NCBI RefSeq assembly: GCF_014230465.1
Contig: NZ_JAAXCY010000010.1
Location: 186,001-250,000, forward strand
DNA from: Pseudomonas cremoris
GTDB taxonomy: Bacteria; Pseudomonadota; Gammaproteobacteria; Pseudomonadales; Pseudomonadaceae
Length of the DNA: 64,000 nt
Direction: 5' to 3'
A program made the position numbers and the translations under genes. Positions 47,048-55,487 of this stretch are shown one piece after another; positions within the stretch are counted from its first letter, which is position 1; each line of letters begins with the position of its first letter. The notes under the pieces are model-generated. The model was given only the letters and a program-made list of their open reading frames with translations. It did not search any database and was not told where the DNA came from.

Positions 47048-47914
47048 TCAGCGAAAGATCACTGTCTTGTCCTGGTTGATGAATACCCGGTGTTCCAGGT
47101 GATATTTCAGGGCTTTGGAAAGGGCCACGGTTTCGGTGTCGCGGCCGATGGCGACCAGCGAATCGGGCAGGTGGGTGTGGTCCACACGCTGGATCTCCTG
47201 CTCGATGATCGGGCCTTCGTCGAGGTCGCTGGTGACGTAGTGGGCCGTGGCGCCGATCAACTTCACGCCACGGTCGTAGGCTTGGTGATAGGGCTTGGCG
47301 CCCTTGAAACCGGGCAGGAACGAGTGATGGATGTTGATCGCCCGCCCCGACAGTTGTTGGCACAGGCCGTCGGAGAGGATCTGCATGTAGCGCGCCAGCA
47401 CCACGAGGTCGGTCTGGGTGTCTTCGACGATGCGCATCAGCTCGGCTTCCTGGCTGGCCTTGCTGTCTTTGGTGATGGGCAGGTAGATGAAGCGGATGCC
47501 TTCGCGCTCGGCCATGGCACGCAGGTCGAGGTGGTTGGACACCACGGCGGTGATGGTCATGTCCATCTCGCCCTTGCGGTGGCGATAGAGCAGGTCGGTG
47601 AGGCAATGGTCGAACTTGCTCACCATCAGCAGCACCCGCGTCGGCTGGCGCGAGCTGAACAACTGCCACTGCATGTCAAAGCCGCCGGCAAGGTCGCCCA
47701 GGCCCTTACGCAGGGCGCTGATATCGCCGCTCACACCGGTATTGAAGCGGAACACCGCCCGCATGAAAAACTGCCCGGTGAACTCGTCGTCAAACTGTGC
47801 CAGCTCGCTGATGTAGCACTGCTGCACGGCGAGGCAGGCGCTGATCGCCGCAACGATCCCGGACGCCGCCGGGCAGGTGATTTTGAGGATGTAATGTTCG
47901 CTGGAGGCGTCCAT
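47048..47914 (-). CDS. purU: Formyltetrahydrofolate deformylase PurU
   Basis: The product is 288 aa. An N-terminal ACT domain ([24 protein letters not shown]) is followed by a formyltransferase-type catalytic domain with [18 protein letters not shown] near residue 130, [47 protein letters not shown] near 207, in which Asn, His and Asp are catalytic. It hydrolyses formyl-THF to formate and THF, which frees THF for the demethylases. ATG 47914 has AGGAG upstream. The position between the GcvT-like gene and tmm marks it as pathway-dedicated. Confidence 0.9.
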   Translation of the reverse strand: MDASSEHYILKITCPAASGIVAAISACLAVQQCYISELAQFDDEFTGQFFMRAVFRFNTGVSGDISALRKGLGDLAGGFDMQWQLFSSRQPTRVLLMVSKFDHCLTDLLYRHRKGEMDMTITAVVSNHLDLRAMAEREGIRFIYLPITKDSKASQEAELMRIVEDTQTDLVVLARYMQILSDGLCQQLSGRAINIHHSFLPGFKGAKPYHQAYDRGVKLIGATAHYVTSDLDEGPIIEQEIQRVDHTHLPDSLVAIGRDTETVALSKALKYHLEHRVFINQDKTVIFR

Positions 47915-47945
47915 CGAAGGCTCCTGGGTAAGTGTGGGAAGAAGC

Positions 47946-49076
47946 TCAGCCCTTGGCCGTGCGCTTGGTTTTTTGCGGGTCGTCAAACGGCAGGGCGTGG
48001 CTCACGGCACTGGCCTCGAGGCTGCCGCGCACCTGCAGGGCTATGCCCGGCTCGGCGCAGGCGACGCTCATGCGTGCAATTGCCATCGAGCGTTTGCTCA
48101 GGCGCGAATACATGCCGCAGGTGATCACGCCGACTTGCGTATTGCCCTGCCACACGGTGTCGCCCGCCTCGGCCGGGCGTACGCCGTCGAGCAACACACC
48201 GGTGATCTTGAAGCGCTCCTGGCCGCGCAGGCGCTGGTGTTCTTCGGCACCACGGAAGGCTTGTTTGCCGGGGGAGACGGTGAAATCAAGGCCCATTTCC
48301 CAGAGCGTGTCGCCGGCCTTCTGGTCGGCGAAGGGGTACATCTGCGAGTTGTCGTAGGGGAAGAACATCAGCGAGCTTTCCACCCGCAACCAGTCCAAGG
48401 CGGTGAACGCACAGGGGATGATGCCCAGGCTGGCGCCCTGTTCCAGGATGCTGTCCCACAGGAACGGCGCGTCGGCGGCCTTGCAGAAAATCTCGTAGCC
48501 GCGTTCGCCGGTGTAGCCGGTGCGGGAGATCATCACCGGGCGCTCGAACAGGCGTGTTTGCAGGTGGTGGAAGTACGGCAACTGGCGGATGCCCGGCACG
48601 TGTTCGGCAAGGAAATCCACCGCCAGCGGGCCTTGCAGCGACAGGTCATGCAGGTCGTCATCGAACAACACCGCCACCTGCCGGCCCTGGGAAGAGCGCA
48701 CGAGCATTTCATGGCCGCTGCCCGCGCCGTGCACCACCATGAAGGCATTGGGGCCGGTGCGGTACACGATGCAGTCATCGACGAACTTGCCGTCCTCGTC
48801 GAGCATCGAGGCGTACACCGATTTGCCGGGGTAGAGCTTGGCGATGTCGCGGGTGGTGGCCCACTGCAACAGGCTCTCGGCGTGCGGCCCGACGTAGTGG
48901 ACTTTTTTCAGCCCCGACACGTCCATCAGCCCGGCGCGGGTGCGGATCGCCTGGTGGTGGTCGGCCAGCGCGCTGCTGTAGGTCCAGGCGGTGCCCATTC
49001 CGTTCCAGTCTTCGAGGTTCGAACCGAGGGCGCGGTGCCGTTCGGCCAGTGCAGAAATACGCCATGAAGCAGTCAT
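47946..49076 (-). CDS. GcvT-like aminomethyltransferase of the dimethylamine demethylation operon
   Basis: The product is 376 aa. It is a stand-alone T-protein fold: AGLMDVSGLKKVHYVGPHAESLLQWATTRDI near residue 48, MLDEDGKFVDDCIVYRTGPNAFMVV near 90, MISRTGYTGERGYEIFC near 186, and a C-terminal TQVGVITCGMYSRLSKRSMAIARM. It probably takes formaldehyde from the heme demethylase onto THF to form methylene-THF. A GcvT-like gene is part of the marine dmmDABC operon, which this resembles. It is not accompanied by the glycine-cleavage H or P proteins, so glycine cleavage is unlikely. AAGGA precedes ATG 49076. Confidence 0.83.
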   Translation of the reverse strand: MTASWRISALAERHRALGSNLEDWNGMGTAWTYSSALADHHQAIRTRAGLMDVSGLKKVHYVGPHAESLLQWATTRDIAKLYPGKSVYASMLDEDGKFVDDCIVYRTGPNAFMVVHGAGSGHEMLVRSSQGRQVAVLFDDDLHDLSLQGPLAVDFLAEHVPGIRQLPYFHHLQTRLFERPVMISRTGYTGERGYEIFCKAADAPFLWDSILEQGASLGIIPCAFTALDWLRVESSLMFFPYDNSQMYPFADQKAGDTLWEMGLDFTVSPGKQAFRGAEEHQRLRGQERFKITGVLLDGVRPAEAGDTVWQGNTQVGVITCGMYSRLSKRSMAIARMSVACAEPGIALQVRGSLEASAVSHALPFDDPQKTKRTAKG

Positions 49077-49104
49077 GTGAAGGTCCTTGTCGGGAAAGAG
49101 GGGG

Positions 49105-50121
49105 TCAGGCTTGCGGGTCGAATTGGCTGAGCCACTCGACCAACGTGTGTCGATAGCGGGTCATGCCCTTGTAGTCGGCGATGGGGTCGGGCAGGTCGCG
49201 CAGCACGCGATGCAGGCGACAGCCCCAGCCGGGGTGAGTGACCAGTTCGTCGAGGCTGATCAGGTAGGTACGGATGCTGAACATCACCGCGTTGCTACGG
49301 GGCAGGCGCGCCATCACTTGCAACTCGACCCGCAGGTGCACCTGCTGCCCGACGTTGCTGGCAGTGATGCGGCCGCGGTCCGCGCCCCATTCGTGGAAGG
49401 TTTCGGGAGATGAGTCCAGACGCGGGTTAATCGTCAGCGTCCAATTCAGGCGCCGCACCGGCTGGCCGGCTTGCAGGTTGAGCAGGTATTTCAGCGCCCG
49501 GTCGAAGATGCCCATCTGGTGAGCCATGGGCACCGGTGCATGCCACTGCTTGAAGCTCATCCCTGCATCAAATGCCAGCGACCAGTCGGCCGGGCTGGTG
49601 ACCAGGCCGGCGTCCATGTACAGGTCGCCGTCACGTTGGTCGAGCAAGGCGAAATCGCCCTGCACCTGGCGGCCGATGTATTCCAGCGGTGCGCAGGGCA
49701 GGCTGCTGGCGTCGCCGAAGACAAAGCACTGGTCGATGTCCAGCAGGTGGTTGCGCCAGTGCCAGCGCTCGCCGTCCTGGGTCAGGCTGAAGCTTTGCGG
49801 GTAATCGGCAGCAAGGTGTTCCATCAGCATCTGCAACGCATCCCAGGCCGCCACTTGCATGTGCGGCATCACCAGGTAGCGGCGCGGGTCCTGGTCGAGG
49901 ACGAGCGCGCGTTCGGCCATTTCCGAGCGGTAGTGCTCGTCGATATCGAAGGCGTGCTCGTAGATCGAGCCGGGGTCGCGAGAAGTGGCCGGTTCGATGT
50001 TCACCGAGTACAGGTAGCTGTCTTCAATGAACGGAAACGGGAAGCGGCGGATAGCACTGGGGCTGTTGCGAAAGCTGAAATCGTCGCGATAGCTCAGCAC
50101 GGGGCTTGATGGCAGGGGCAT
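49105..50121 (-). CDS. Heme-dependent oxidative N-demethylase (DUF3445), dimethylamine monooxygenase catalytic subunit
   Basis: The product is 338 aa, of the DUF3445 family, whose structure in P. mendocina is a PAS-like fold that binds heme and oxidatively demethylates secondary amines. Visible landmarks include RYLVMPHMQVAAWDALQMLM near residue 80, VTSPADWSLAFDAGMSFKQWHAPVPMAHQ near 172, NWTLTINPRLDSSPETFHEWGADRGRI near 225, and LRVELQVMARLPRSNAVMFSIRTYLISLDEL near 260. It would convert dimethylamine to methylamine and formaldehyde with electrons from the adjacent reductase. It follows the reductase by 12 bases, with AGGAG before ATG 50121. Confidence 0.85.
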   Translation of the reverse strand: MPLPSSPVLSYRDDFSFRNSPSAIRRFPFPFIEDSYLYSVNIEPATSRDPGSIYEHAFDIDEHYRSEMAERALVLDQDPRRYLVMPHMQVAAWDALQMLMEHLAADYPQSFSLTQDGERWHWRNHLLDIDQCFVFGDASSLPCAPLEYIGRQVQGDFALLDQRDGDLYMDAGLVTSPADWSLAFDAGMSFKQWHAPVPMAHQMGIFDRALKYLLNLQAGQPVRRLNWTLTINPRLDSSPETFHEWGADRGRITASNVGQQVHLRVELQVMARLPRSNAVMFSIRTYLISLDELVTHPGWGCRLHRVLRDLPDPIADYKGMTRYRHTLVEWLSQFDPQA

Positions 50122-50133
50122 GGCGGGTAACTC

Positions 50134-51063
50134 CTATAGGTCCAGTGACACGCAAGGGCCGCAGCCGCGTGAGACGCAAGGCATCAGAAACTCGGCCTGC
50201 TCGGCCGCGCTGAGAAAGCTGTCGCGGTGTTCGATAGCGCCGTCGGTGTGGCGGGTGATGCACTGGCCGCAAACCCCGCCACGGCACAGGTTGGGCACCT
50301 GCACACCGGCGTGTTCCAGGGCTTCGAGCAGGCTCTGTTCGGCCTCGACCCGCAGGCGCCGGTCGCTGCGCAGCAGGTGCAGGTCGAACGGTTGGCCGGG
50401 TTGCGCACCCTTGAAGGCCTCGGCGTGCAGCCGATTGCCCGGCCAGCCACAACGCTGGGCCTGTTGCGCCACCGCATCGAGCAGTGACTGCGGGCCACAG
50501 GTGTAGACGTGGCTGCCCAATGGCCGGTTGGCGAGGAGGGCACTCAGGTCCGGGCGGCTGGCGTAGCGATGCAGGCGTGGGCCGAGGCGCTGTTGCAATT
50601 CGTCGAGGTAGGCATCGCTGAGGCCAGGGCGGTACAGGTAGTGCAGTTCGAAATCGGCCTGTTGCTGTTCCAGCGCCGCGATATAGGCCATGAAGGGCGT
50701 GATGCCGATGCCGGCGGCGATCAGGATGTGCAGGCGTGCCGTGCCGTGGGGCGCAAACAGATTGGCCGGCGGTGAGATCTGCAAGGTGTCGCCCACGTGT
50801 ACTTGCTGGTGCAGGTACTGAGAGCCGCCACGCGAGGCCTCTTGCAGGCGCACGGCGATGCGGTAGTGCGCGGCGTGCGCCGGGTCACTGGTGAGGGAAT
50901 AAGCGTTGCGCACCGTGCCTTCGGCCAGCGGCAGGTGCACCTGCACATGGCTGCCCGGAGAAAACGCAGGCAGCGCGCCGGTGGCTGACACCAGCGTGAG
51001 TTCGCGCACCACCGGCGTGAGCATCCTGGCGGCGCTGACGTATACCTTGAGCGCGGCACTCAT
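50134..51063 (-). CDS. PDR/VanB-type ferredoxin reductase of the dimethylamine monooxygenase
   Basis: The product is 309 aa. Order: flavin domain with RNAYSLTSDPA near residue 51, NAD domain with ILIAAGIGITPFMAYIAALE near 112 and SHVYTCGPQSLLDAV near 184, then a C-terminal plant-type [2Fe-2S] domain with the Cys cluster CRGGVCGQC near residue 263 and a fourth Cys near 295 (MPCVSRGCGPC). This is the phthalate-dioxygenase-reductase layout. It passes NAD(P)H electrons to the heme demethylase. ATG 51063 overlaps the dmmA stop (ATGA). Confidence 0.88.
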   Translation of the reverse strand: MSAALKVYVSAARMLTPVVRELTLVSATGALPAFSPGSHVQVHLPLAEGTVRNAYSLTSDPAHAAHYRIAVRLQEASRGGSQYLHQQVHVGDTLQISPPANLFAPHGTARLHILIAAGIGITPFMAYIAALEQQQADFELHYLYRPGLSDAYLDELQQRLGPRLHRYASRPDLSALLANRPLGSHVYTCGPQSLLDAVAQQAQRCGWPGNRLHAEAFKGAQPGQPFDLHLLRSDRRLRVEAEQSLLEALEHAGVQVPNLCRGGVCGQCITRHTDGAIEHRDSFLSAAEQAEFLMPCVSRGCGPCVSLDL

Positions 51064-51500
51064 GGCTGGAACCCCGCGTACGGCTGGTCGGGGTCGATGC
51101 ATACCCCGAGGTAAGCCCCCAGTCGCCGGGAAAAATGCGTGCGCACCTCCAGCCCGACATGGCAGCCGATGCAGCTCACTGACGGCTCCGGCCCGGCGGC
51201 CTGGGTCAGCCCGCAATGCGCGCAATACACCAGGCGAAGGCCGGGCAGCGTGCAGGTCAGGGTGATCTCGGTTTCTTCCAGGCCTGCCGCACGGGCTTGA
51301 CCGTGCAGGCGCCAGATGAAGGCCTCATCCCCCAGCACGTGGAGCCGGCAGCCCACCGTGGCGTCAGCCAAGACGTGTTGCAGGCGCCGGGCGAAGTCGG
51401 GGTGTTCGGCGTTGAGCAACAGGGGCGCGTCCAGTGTTGCGACAGCTGCTGCGCCGGCGGCGGCCGATTGCATCACCACGATAGGTCGGTTGTGCGTCAT
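51060..51500 (-). CDS. dmmA: Dimethylamine monooxygenase subunit DmmA
   Basis: The product is 146 aa. The N-terminal half is an alpha/beta part (PLLLNAEHPDFARRLQHVLADATVGCRLHVLGDEAFIWRLHGQARAAGL). The C-terminal part has two CxxC pairs, YCAHCGLTQ and SCIGCHVGLEVRTHFSRRLGAYLGVC, a zinc-ribbon or rubredoxin-like knuckle typical of the DmmA family. It is first in the long minus-strand operon, so its upstream gap holds the operon promoter. GGAG precedes ATG 51500. The exact role of DmmA is less well defined than that of the heme and reductase subunits. Confidence 0.82.
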   Translation of the reverse strand: MTHNRPIVVMQSAAAGAAAVATLDAPLLLNAEHPDFARRLQHVLADATVGCRLHVLGDEAFIWRLHGQARAAGLEETEITLTCTLPGLRLVYCAHCGLTQAAGPEPSVSCIGCHVGLEVRTHFSRRLGAYLGVCIDPDQPYAGFQP

Positions 51501-51543
51501 GCGGGCTCTCCAAGCGGGTTTTGTTTCCTGCTGGGAGAGATAC

Positions 51544-51558
51544 TTTCCTATGGGGAAA
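51544..51558. promoter_or_regulatory. Dyad TTTCC-TATGG-GGAAA in the dmm/kinase divergent region
   Basis: It lies about 45 bases upstream of dmmA and 125 upstream of the histidine kinase start. It resembles the dyad at 34469-34481 upstream of gmaS. It is a candidate site for the LuxR-type response regulator. The 181-base gap 51501-51681 holds no other feature I can name. Confidence 0.4.
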
Positions 51559-51681
51559 ATCTTCTCAATCTGGAAAAAGGGCTATGCCTTTGGAGATAGG
51601 CCTTGTTCGACCGCCATTCGGGGCATGGAAGTTGCTGGTCTTTGCCTAACGCTCAGCAACGGAACGGGGAGTGATCGACGC

Positions 51682-52794
51682 GTGCAAACACGACCGAAAA
51701 GGTGGCCGCTCTGGCTGGGGCCTGTGCGCCCTGAACAGGCGCGCAGCGTGCGCAGGTTGTTGGCCGGGTTGCCCCTGCACGCTGACGGTGCCTTGTCGGA
51801 TTTCCTGGACCGTTTCGACGCACTGCTGCCACCTGCCAGGCTCAACCTGATCCTTGGTGGCGAAGACTTGAGCCCCACACGGCGCGGCTTGATCGAGGGC
51901 TGCCAGCTCGCGGTGGCTTGCCCCTGGCGCGACCCGAACGTGGCGGATACGCCGCAGGCTTGCGGCCCTTGCCGGCAACGCGGGGTACACCGGGTGGTGT
52001 GCGCCTTGCCCGAGGGCGAAAAGGGCGTGTTGCTGCTCGATACCCCTCGACGGGCCGGTGCCAGTTGGCGCGGCTTACTGGAAGAAGCGTCGCAGGCCGT
52101 ATGCGTGAGCGTGCGCCTGCGCAGCCACCAGCGCGAGCAACAGCGTAAACAGGCGACGTCGCGCCACGGCGCCCTGGCGCGTGAGCTGCACGACTCGGTG
52201 GCGCAGCAGCTTGGTTACCTGTCGTTCCAGGCCCATGGTTTGCAATCCCAGCTCGGCGAGCCGGCGTTGCAGGACCTGTGCGCCGGGCTGAGCCAATTGC
52301 AGCGCCAGGTGCGCGAGCTGATCACCAGCGCACGCCTGACCATGGACGGACGTTCGCTGCGCCAGGCCCTGGCCGACTCCGTCGCCGAGTTTTCCCGACG
52401 TTGCATCATCGTCTTCGAACTGGATAACCGCCTGGCCGACGATGCCCTGAGCCCGGAAACCGAATTACAGATCCTGCAGATCATCCGCGAAGCCTTGGCC
52501 AACGCAGTGCGCCATTCCCATGCGCGCCATGTGCGCATCGAGTTGCGCCAAACCCAGGACGGCGACGCCTCGGTGTCGGTGGAAGACGATGGCATCGGCC
52601 TGAGCGCCGCCTCCGGTGAACACAACCATTTCGGCCTGGCGATCATTCGCGAGCGTGCCGCCAGCATCGGTGCGCACCTGACCATTGAAGCCATCCGCCC
52701 GCACGGGGTGCGCGTGCACCTTGGCCTGCACCGCAACCAAGAACTGCCACAGGGGAGTCTCGATGGACTGCACGACCTTATTACTGATCGATGA
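51682..52794 (+). CDS. Sensor histidine kinase, NarX/HisKA_3 type, with Cys-rich input region
   Basis: The product is about 370 aa with a GTG start at 51682 behind GGGGAG; ATG 51625 is the alternative. The input part has no membrane segment and contains five clustered cysteines (C74, C80, C94, C97, C107, the middle pair as ACGPC), suggesting a metal or Fe-S redox centre. The H-box ARELHDSVAQQLGYLSFQ puts the phospho-His at residue 170. The HATPase domain follows (REALANAVRHSHARH; VEDDGIGL; HFGLAIIRERAASIGAHL). Its 3' end overlaps the response-regulator gene by 32 bases. It is divergent from dmmA and so probably controls methylated-amine genes. Confidence 0.83.
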   Translation: MQTRPKRWPLWLGPVRPEQARSVRRLLAGLPLHADGALSDFLDRFDALLPPARLNLILGGEDLSPTRRGLIEGCQLAVACPWRDPNVADTPQACGPCRQRGVHRVVCALPEGEKGVLLLDTPRRAGASWRGLLEEASQAVCVSVRLRSHQREQQRKQATSRHGALARELHDSVAQQLGYLSFQAHGLQSQLGEPALQDLCAGLSQLQRQVRELITSARLTMDGRSLRQALADSVAEFSRRCIIVFELDNRLADDALSPETELQILQIIREALANAVRHSHARHVRIELRQTQDGDASVSVEDDGIGLSAASGEHNHFGLAIIRERAASIGAHLTIEAIRPHGVRVHLGLHRNQELPQGSLDGLHDLITDR

Positions 52795-53419
52795 TCACCC
52801 CTTGTTTCGCAAAGGCCTGGCGCAGTTATTCGGCGCCAGTGACGACTTCGAAGTGGTGGGCCAGGCGGCCAGCGGCCGCGAAGGTATCAACCTGGCCGTG
52901 AGCCTGACGCCGCAGCAGGTGCTGCTGGATTTGCACATGCCCGGCCTTAGCGGCTTGCAGGTGCTGGATGAGTTGCGCCAATTGCGCCTTGAGTGCCAGG
53001 TGGTGGTGCTCACGGCCTCGATGGACCGCGCCGAATTGCTCACGGCCCTGCGCCTGGGTGCCAGCGGCTATGTGCTCAAGGAAACCGAGCCTGACGCGTT
53101 GCTGGCGTATATGCGCAACTGCCACAAAGGGGCCATCGTACTGGACTCGACCTTGATCGCGTTGCTCGCCGACCAAGCGCCCACGTCACCATGTGAGCCC
53201 CTCGACAGCGGCAACCTCACCGAACGCGAAGGCCAGACCCTGGCCCTGATCGCCGCCGGCATGAGTAATAAACAGATCGGTCGCGAACTGGGCATCAGCG
53301 ACGGCACAGTGAAAATCTACGTGCGCAGCCTGTTGCAGAAGCTCGGCTTGCATTCGCGGCTGGAACTGGCGGCCTGGGTGCACAACGGGGCGTCGATGAA
53401 GCACGAGGAGCGTCATTAA
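52763..53419 (+). CDS. LuxR/NarL-family response regulator
   Basis: The product is 218 aa. The receiver domain has LLIDDHPLFRKGL with acidic residues D10 and D11, phospho-acceptor D56 in VLLDLHMPG, T in VVLTAS, and K in YVLKETEPD. The output domain is a LuxR helix-turn-helix, NLTEREGQTLALIAAGMSNKQIGRELGISDGTVKIYVRSLLQKLGL, residues about 150-205. The ribosome site AGGGGAG precedes ATG 52763 inside the end of the kinase gene. It pairs with that kinase. Confidence 0.9.
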   Translation: MDCTTLLLIDDHPLFRKGLAQLFGASDDFEVVGQAASGREGINLAVSLTPQQVLLDLHMPGLSGLQVLDELRQLRLECQVVVLTASMDRAELLTALRLGASGYVLKETEPDALLAYMRNCHKGAIVLDSTLIALLADQAPTSPCEPLDSGNLTEREGQTLALIAAGMSNKQIGRELGISDGTVKIYVRSLLQKLGLHSRLELAAWVHNGASMKHEERH

Positions 53420-54163
53420 ATGAGGGAAAGCCCCGAAGCCTTCGCATCGACACCGCCTGTGCACCTGATGGACCGCTTTCCCGGCGCGCTGCTGGAACTG
53501 CGCGACAACGGCCAGATCGCCCATTACAACCTGGCCTGGGCCGCACTCATGGACTGTCCGGGCAGTGAGCGCAACCTGATCGATTATGTGCACCAGGAAG
53601 ACCGCCCGCTCTGGCGCCAAGCCCTGCAGGAGCTGCGGCGCCGCCCCGACACCTCGTTCAACCAACGCCTGCGTTTCGTGCATCCGAGCGGGGAATTGCG
53701 TTGGTTTGACGTCAGCCTCAAGCGCGGGCCGCAAGGTTTTTACCTGGTGGCCGGTGACGTCACCGCGCACAAACGCCGTGAAATCGCCTTGCAGGCCAGC
53801 CAACGCAGCAGCATGAGCCTGCTGGACAGCATGCCGGGCCTGATCTATCGCGGCCGCAACAACCGCGACTGGACCATGGAGTTCGTCAGCGCCGGGTGCC
53901 TGCCACTGACCGGCTACCCCGCCGAGCGGCTGGTGGACAATCACGAGTTCACCTACAACAGCCTGATCGTCGCCCAAGATGCCGATTACGTCTGGCGCGA
54001 GGTGCAATATGCACTGTCACGCCAGGAGCCATTCGAGCTGGACTACCGGATCCGTTGCGCCGATCAGTCGATCAAGCACGTCTGGGAGAAGGGCGTGGGA
54101 ATTTATGCCGATACCCGCGAGGTGTTGGGTATCGAAGGGGCGATTTTCGAACGCAAACTTTAA
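53420..54163 (+). CDS. Tandem PAS-domain protein without an output domain
   Basis: The product is 247 aa. Two PAS/PAC units are visible: residues about 18-118 (RFPGALLELRDNGQIAHYNLAWAALM ... RFVHPSGELRWFDVSLKRG) and about 128-245 (LLDSMPGLIYRGRNNRDWTMEFVSAGCLPLTGYPAERL ... YRIRCADQSIKHVWEKGVGIYADTREVLGIEGAIFE). No kinase, GGDEF, EAL or DNA-binding domain follows, and the frame ends cleanly. It starts directly after the response-regulator stop (taaATG) with GAGGAG upstream, so the three genes form an operon. It may be a ligand- or redox-sensing partner of the kinase. Confidence 0.82.
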   Translation: MRESPEAFASTPPVHLMDRFPGALLELRDNGQIAHYNLAWAALMDCPGSERNLIDYVHQEDRPLWRQALQELRRRPDTSFNQRLRFVHPSGELRWFDVSLKRGPQGFYLVAGDVTAHKRREIALQASQRSSMSLLDSMPGLIYRGRNNRDWTMEFVSAGCLPLTGYPAERLVDNHEFTYNSLIVAQDADYVWREVQYALSRQEPFELDYRIRCADQSIKHVWEKGVGIYADTREVLGIEGAIFERKL

Positions 54164-54179
54164 CGTTCATCTGCACAAC

Positions 54180-54315
54180 TTGTAGTGAGCGGGCTTGCCC
54201 CGCGCTGGGGGGCGAAGCCGCCCCAAATCCAGGCACCTCGGTTTTTCTGAATCACCGCGGCGACCTTGTTGGGGCGGCTTCGCCACCCAGCGCGGGGCAA
54301 GCCCGCTCACTACAA
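54180..54315. repeat. Long inverted repeat of the REP type
   Basis: Arms of about 45 bases (TTGTAGTGAGCGGGCTTGCC... and its complement ...GGCAAGCCCGCTCACTACAA), each also holding ggcgaagccgcccc, pair nearly perfectly around a 47-base centre. It sits between the convergent PAS-protein and ABC ATPase genes and could terminate both. Confidence 0.85.
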
Positions 54316-55470
54316 TCAATGCGCGCCGGCGGCTTTGTTCAGGTCGCTTTCGGCCCACTCGGTATACACGCACGCATCCGCCGTGGCCCAGCGCACGCGC
54401 ACCGGGTCGCCGGCTTTGAGCGGCATGCCCGCAGCCGACAGCGCCTTGACCGTCATCGACGTACCGCCGAGGGTTTTCACGGTGCAGGTCTGGCTCTCGC
54501 CCAGGAACAACACCTCGCCGACAATCGCCGACACTTCATTCCAACCCGCCGCCAGCGGTTGCTCGGCGGCTTGTTCAACGCTCAGTGCCAAGGCTTTTTC
54601 CGGGCGTACCATCAGCAGTACGTCCTGGTCGATGTGCAGCCCGGTGGTCAGGCGGATCGACAGCGCCTGGCCTTCGAACGCCGCTGCCGCATTGCCCTGG
54701 GCCTTGAGCTTGAGGAAGTTGGAGTTACCGAGGAACGACGCCACGAATGCATTGGGCGGGTTCTGGTACAGATCAAACCCACTGCCCAACCCGACAATTT
54801 TGCCGTGGCTGAAAATTGCGATGCGCTGGGACAGGCGCATGGCTTCTTCCTGGTCGTGAGTCACGTAGATGATGGTGATGCCCAGGCGCCGATGCAGCTG
54901 GCGCAGTTCGTCTTGCAGGTCTTCACGCAGTTTTTTGTCGAGGGCGCCGAGGGGTTCGTCCATCAGCAAGATGCGTGGCTCGTACACCAGCGCGCGGGCG
55001 ATGGCCACGCGTTGTTGCTGGCCGCCAGAGAGTTGCGAAGGGCGGCGATGGGCGAACTGTTCCAACTGCACCAGCTTGAGCATGGCGTCGACGCGTTTCT
55101 CGCGTTCGGCGCTTGCCAGTTTGCGGATCGCCAGGGGGAAGGCGATGTTGTCGCGCACCGACAGGTGCGGGAACAACGAGTAGCGCTGGAACACCATGCC
55201 GATATCGCGCTTGTGCGGCGGCACGTTGACCAGGGATTGGCCACTGACCAGGATTTCACCGCTGCTGGGGGTTTCGAAGCCGGCGAGCATCGACAGCGTG
55301 GTGCTTTTGCCCGAGCCGCTGGAGCCGAGGAAGGTGAGGAACTCGCCGTCCTGAATGTCCAGCGAAATATTGTCCACGGCGGCAAATTCGCCGTAGTGCT
55401 TGTTCAGGTTGCGCAGGCTGACCAGGGGTTGGCCAGGGCTCTGTGCTGTCTCTTTGATCACTGCACTCAT
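54316..55470 (-). CDS. ABC transporter ATP-binding protein, PotA family
   Basis: The product is 384 aa. Walker A GSSGSGKST near residue 49, Q-loop QRYSLFPHLSV, signature LSGGQQQRVAIARAL near 146, Walker B ILLMDEPLGALD near 168, and H-loop VTHDQEEA, followed by a TOBE domain from about 290. It powers the two adjacent permeases. It is last in the binding-protein/permease/permease/ATPase operon, whose promoter carries operator copy 4. The PotABCD family imports polyamines, but also opines and quaternary amines. Confidence 0.88.
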   Translation of the reverse strand: MSAVIKETAQSPGQPLVSLRNLNKHYGEFAAVDNISLDIQDGEFLTFLGSSGSGKSTTLSMLAGFETPSSGEILVSGQSLVNVPPHKRDIGMVFQRYSLFPHLSVRDNIAFPLAIRKLASAEREKRVDAMLKLVQLEQFAHRRPSQLSGGQQQRVAIARALVYEPRILLMDEPLGALDKKLREDLQDELRQLHRRLGITIIYVTHDQEEAMRLSQRIAIFSHGKIVGLGSGFDLYQNPPNAFVASFLGNSNFLKLKAQGNAAAAFEGQALSIRLTTGLHIDQDVLLMVRPEKALALSVEQAAEQPLAAGWNEVSAIVGEVLFLGESQTCTVKTLGGTSMTVKALSAAGMPLKAGDPVRVRWATADACVYTEWAESDLNKAAGAH

Positions 55471-55487
55471 GTCTTGATCCTCAGCGC

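Noticed and set aside
47946..49076. Glycine-cleavage T-protein
   Set aside because: No gcvH or gcvP nearby; it sits between demethylase and purU genes, as expected for a formaldehyde-to-folate role.
51316..51681. N-terminal extension of the histidine kinase
   Set aside because: The open frame runs through the dmmA promoter and antisense to dmmA. GTG 51682 or ATG 51625 fit better.
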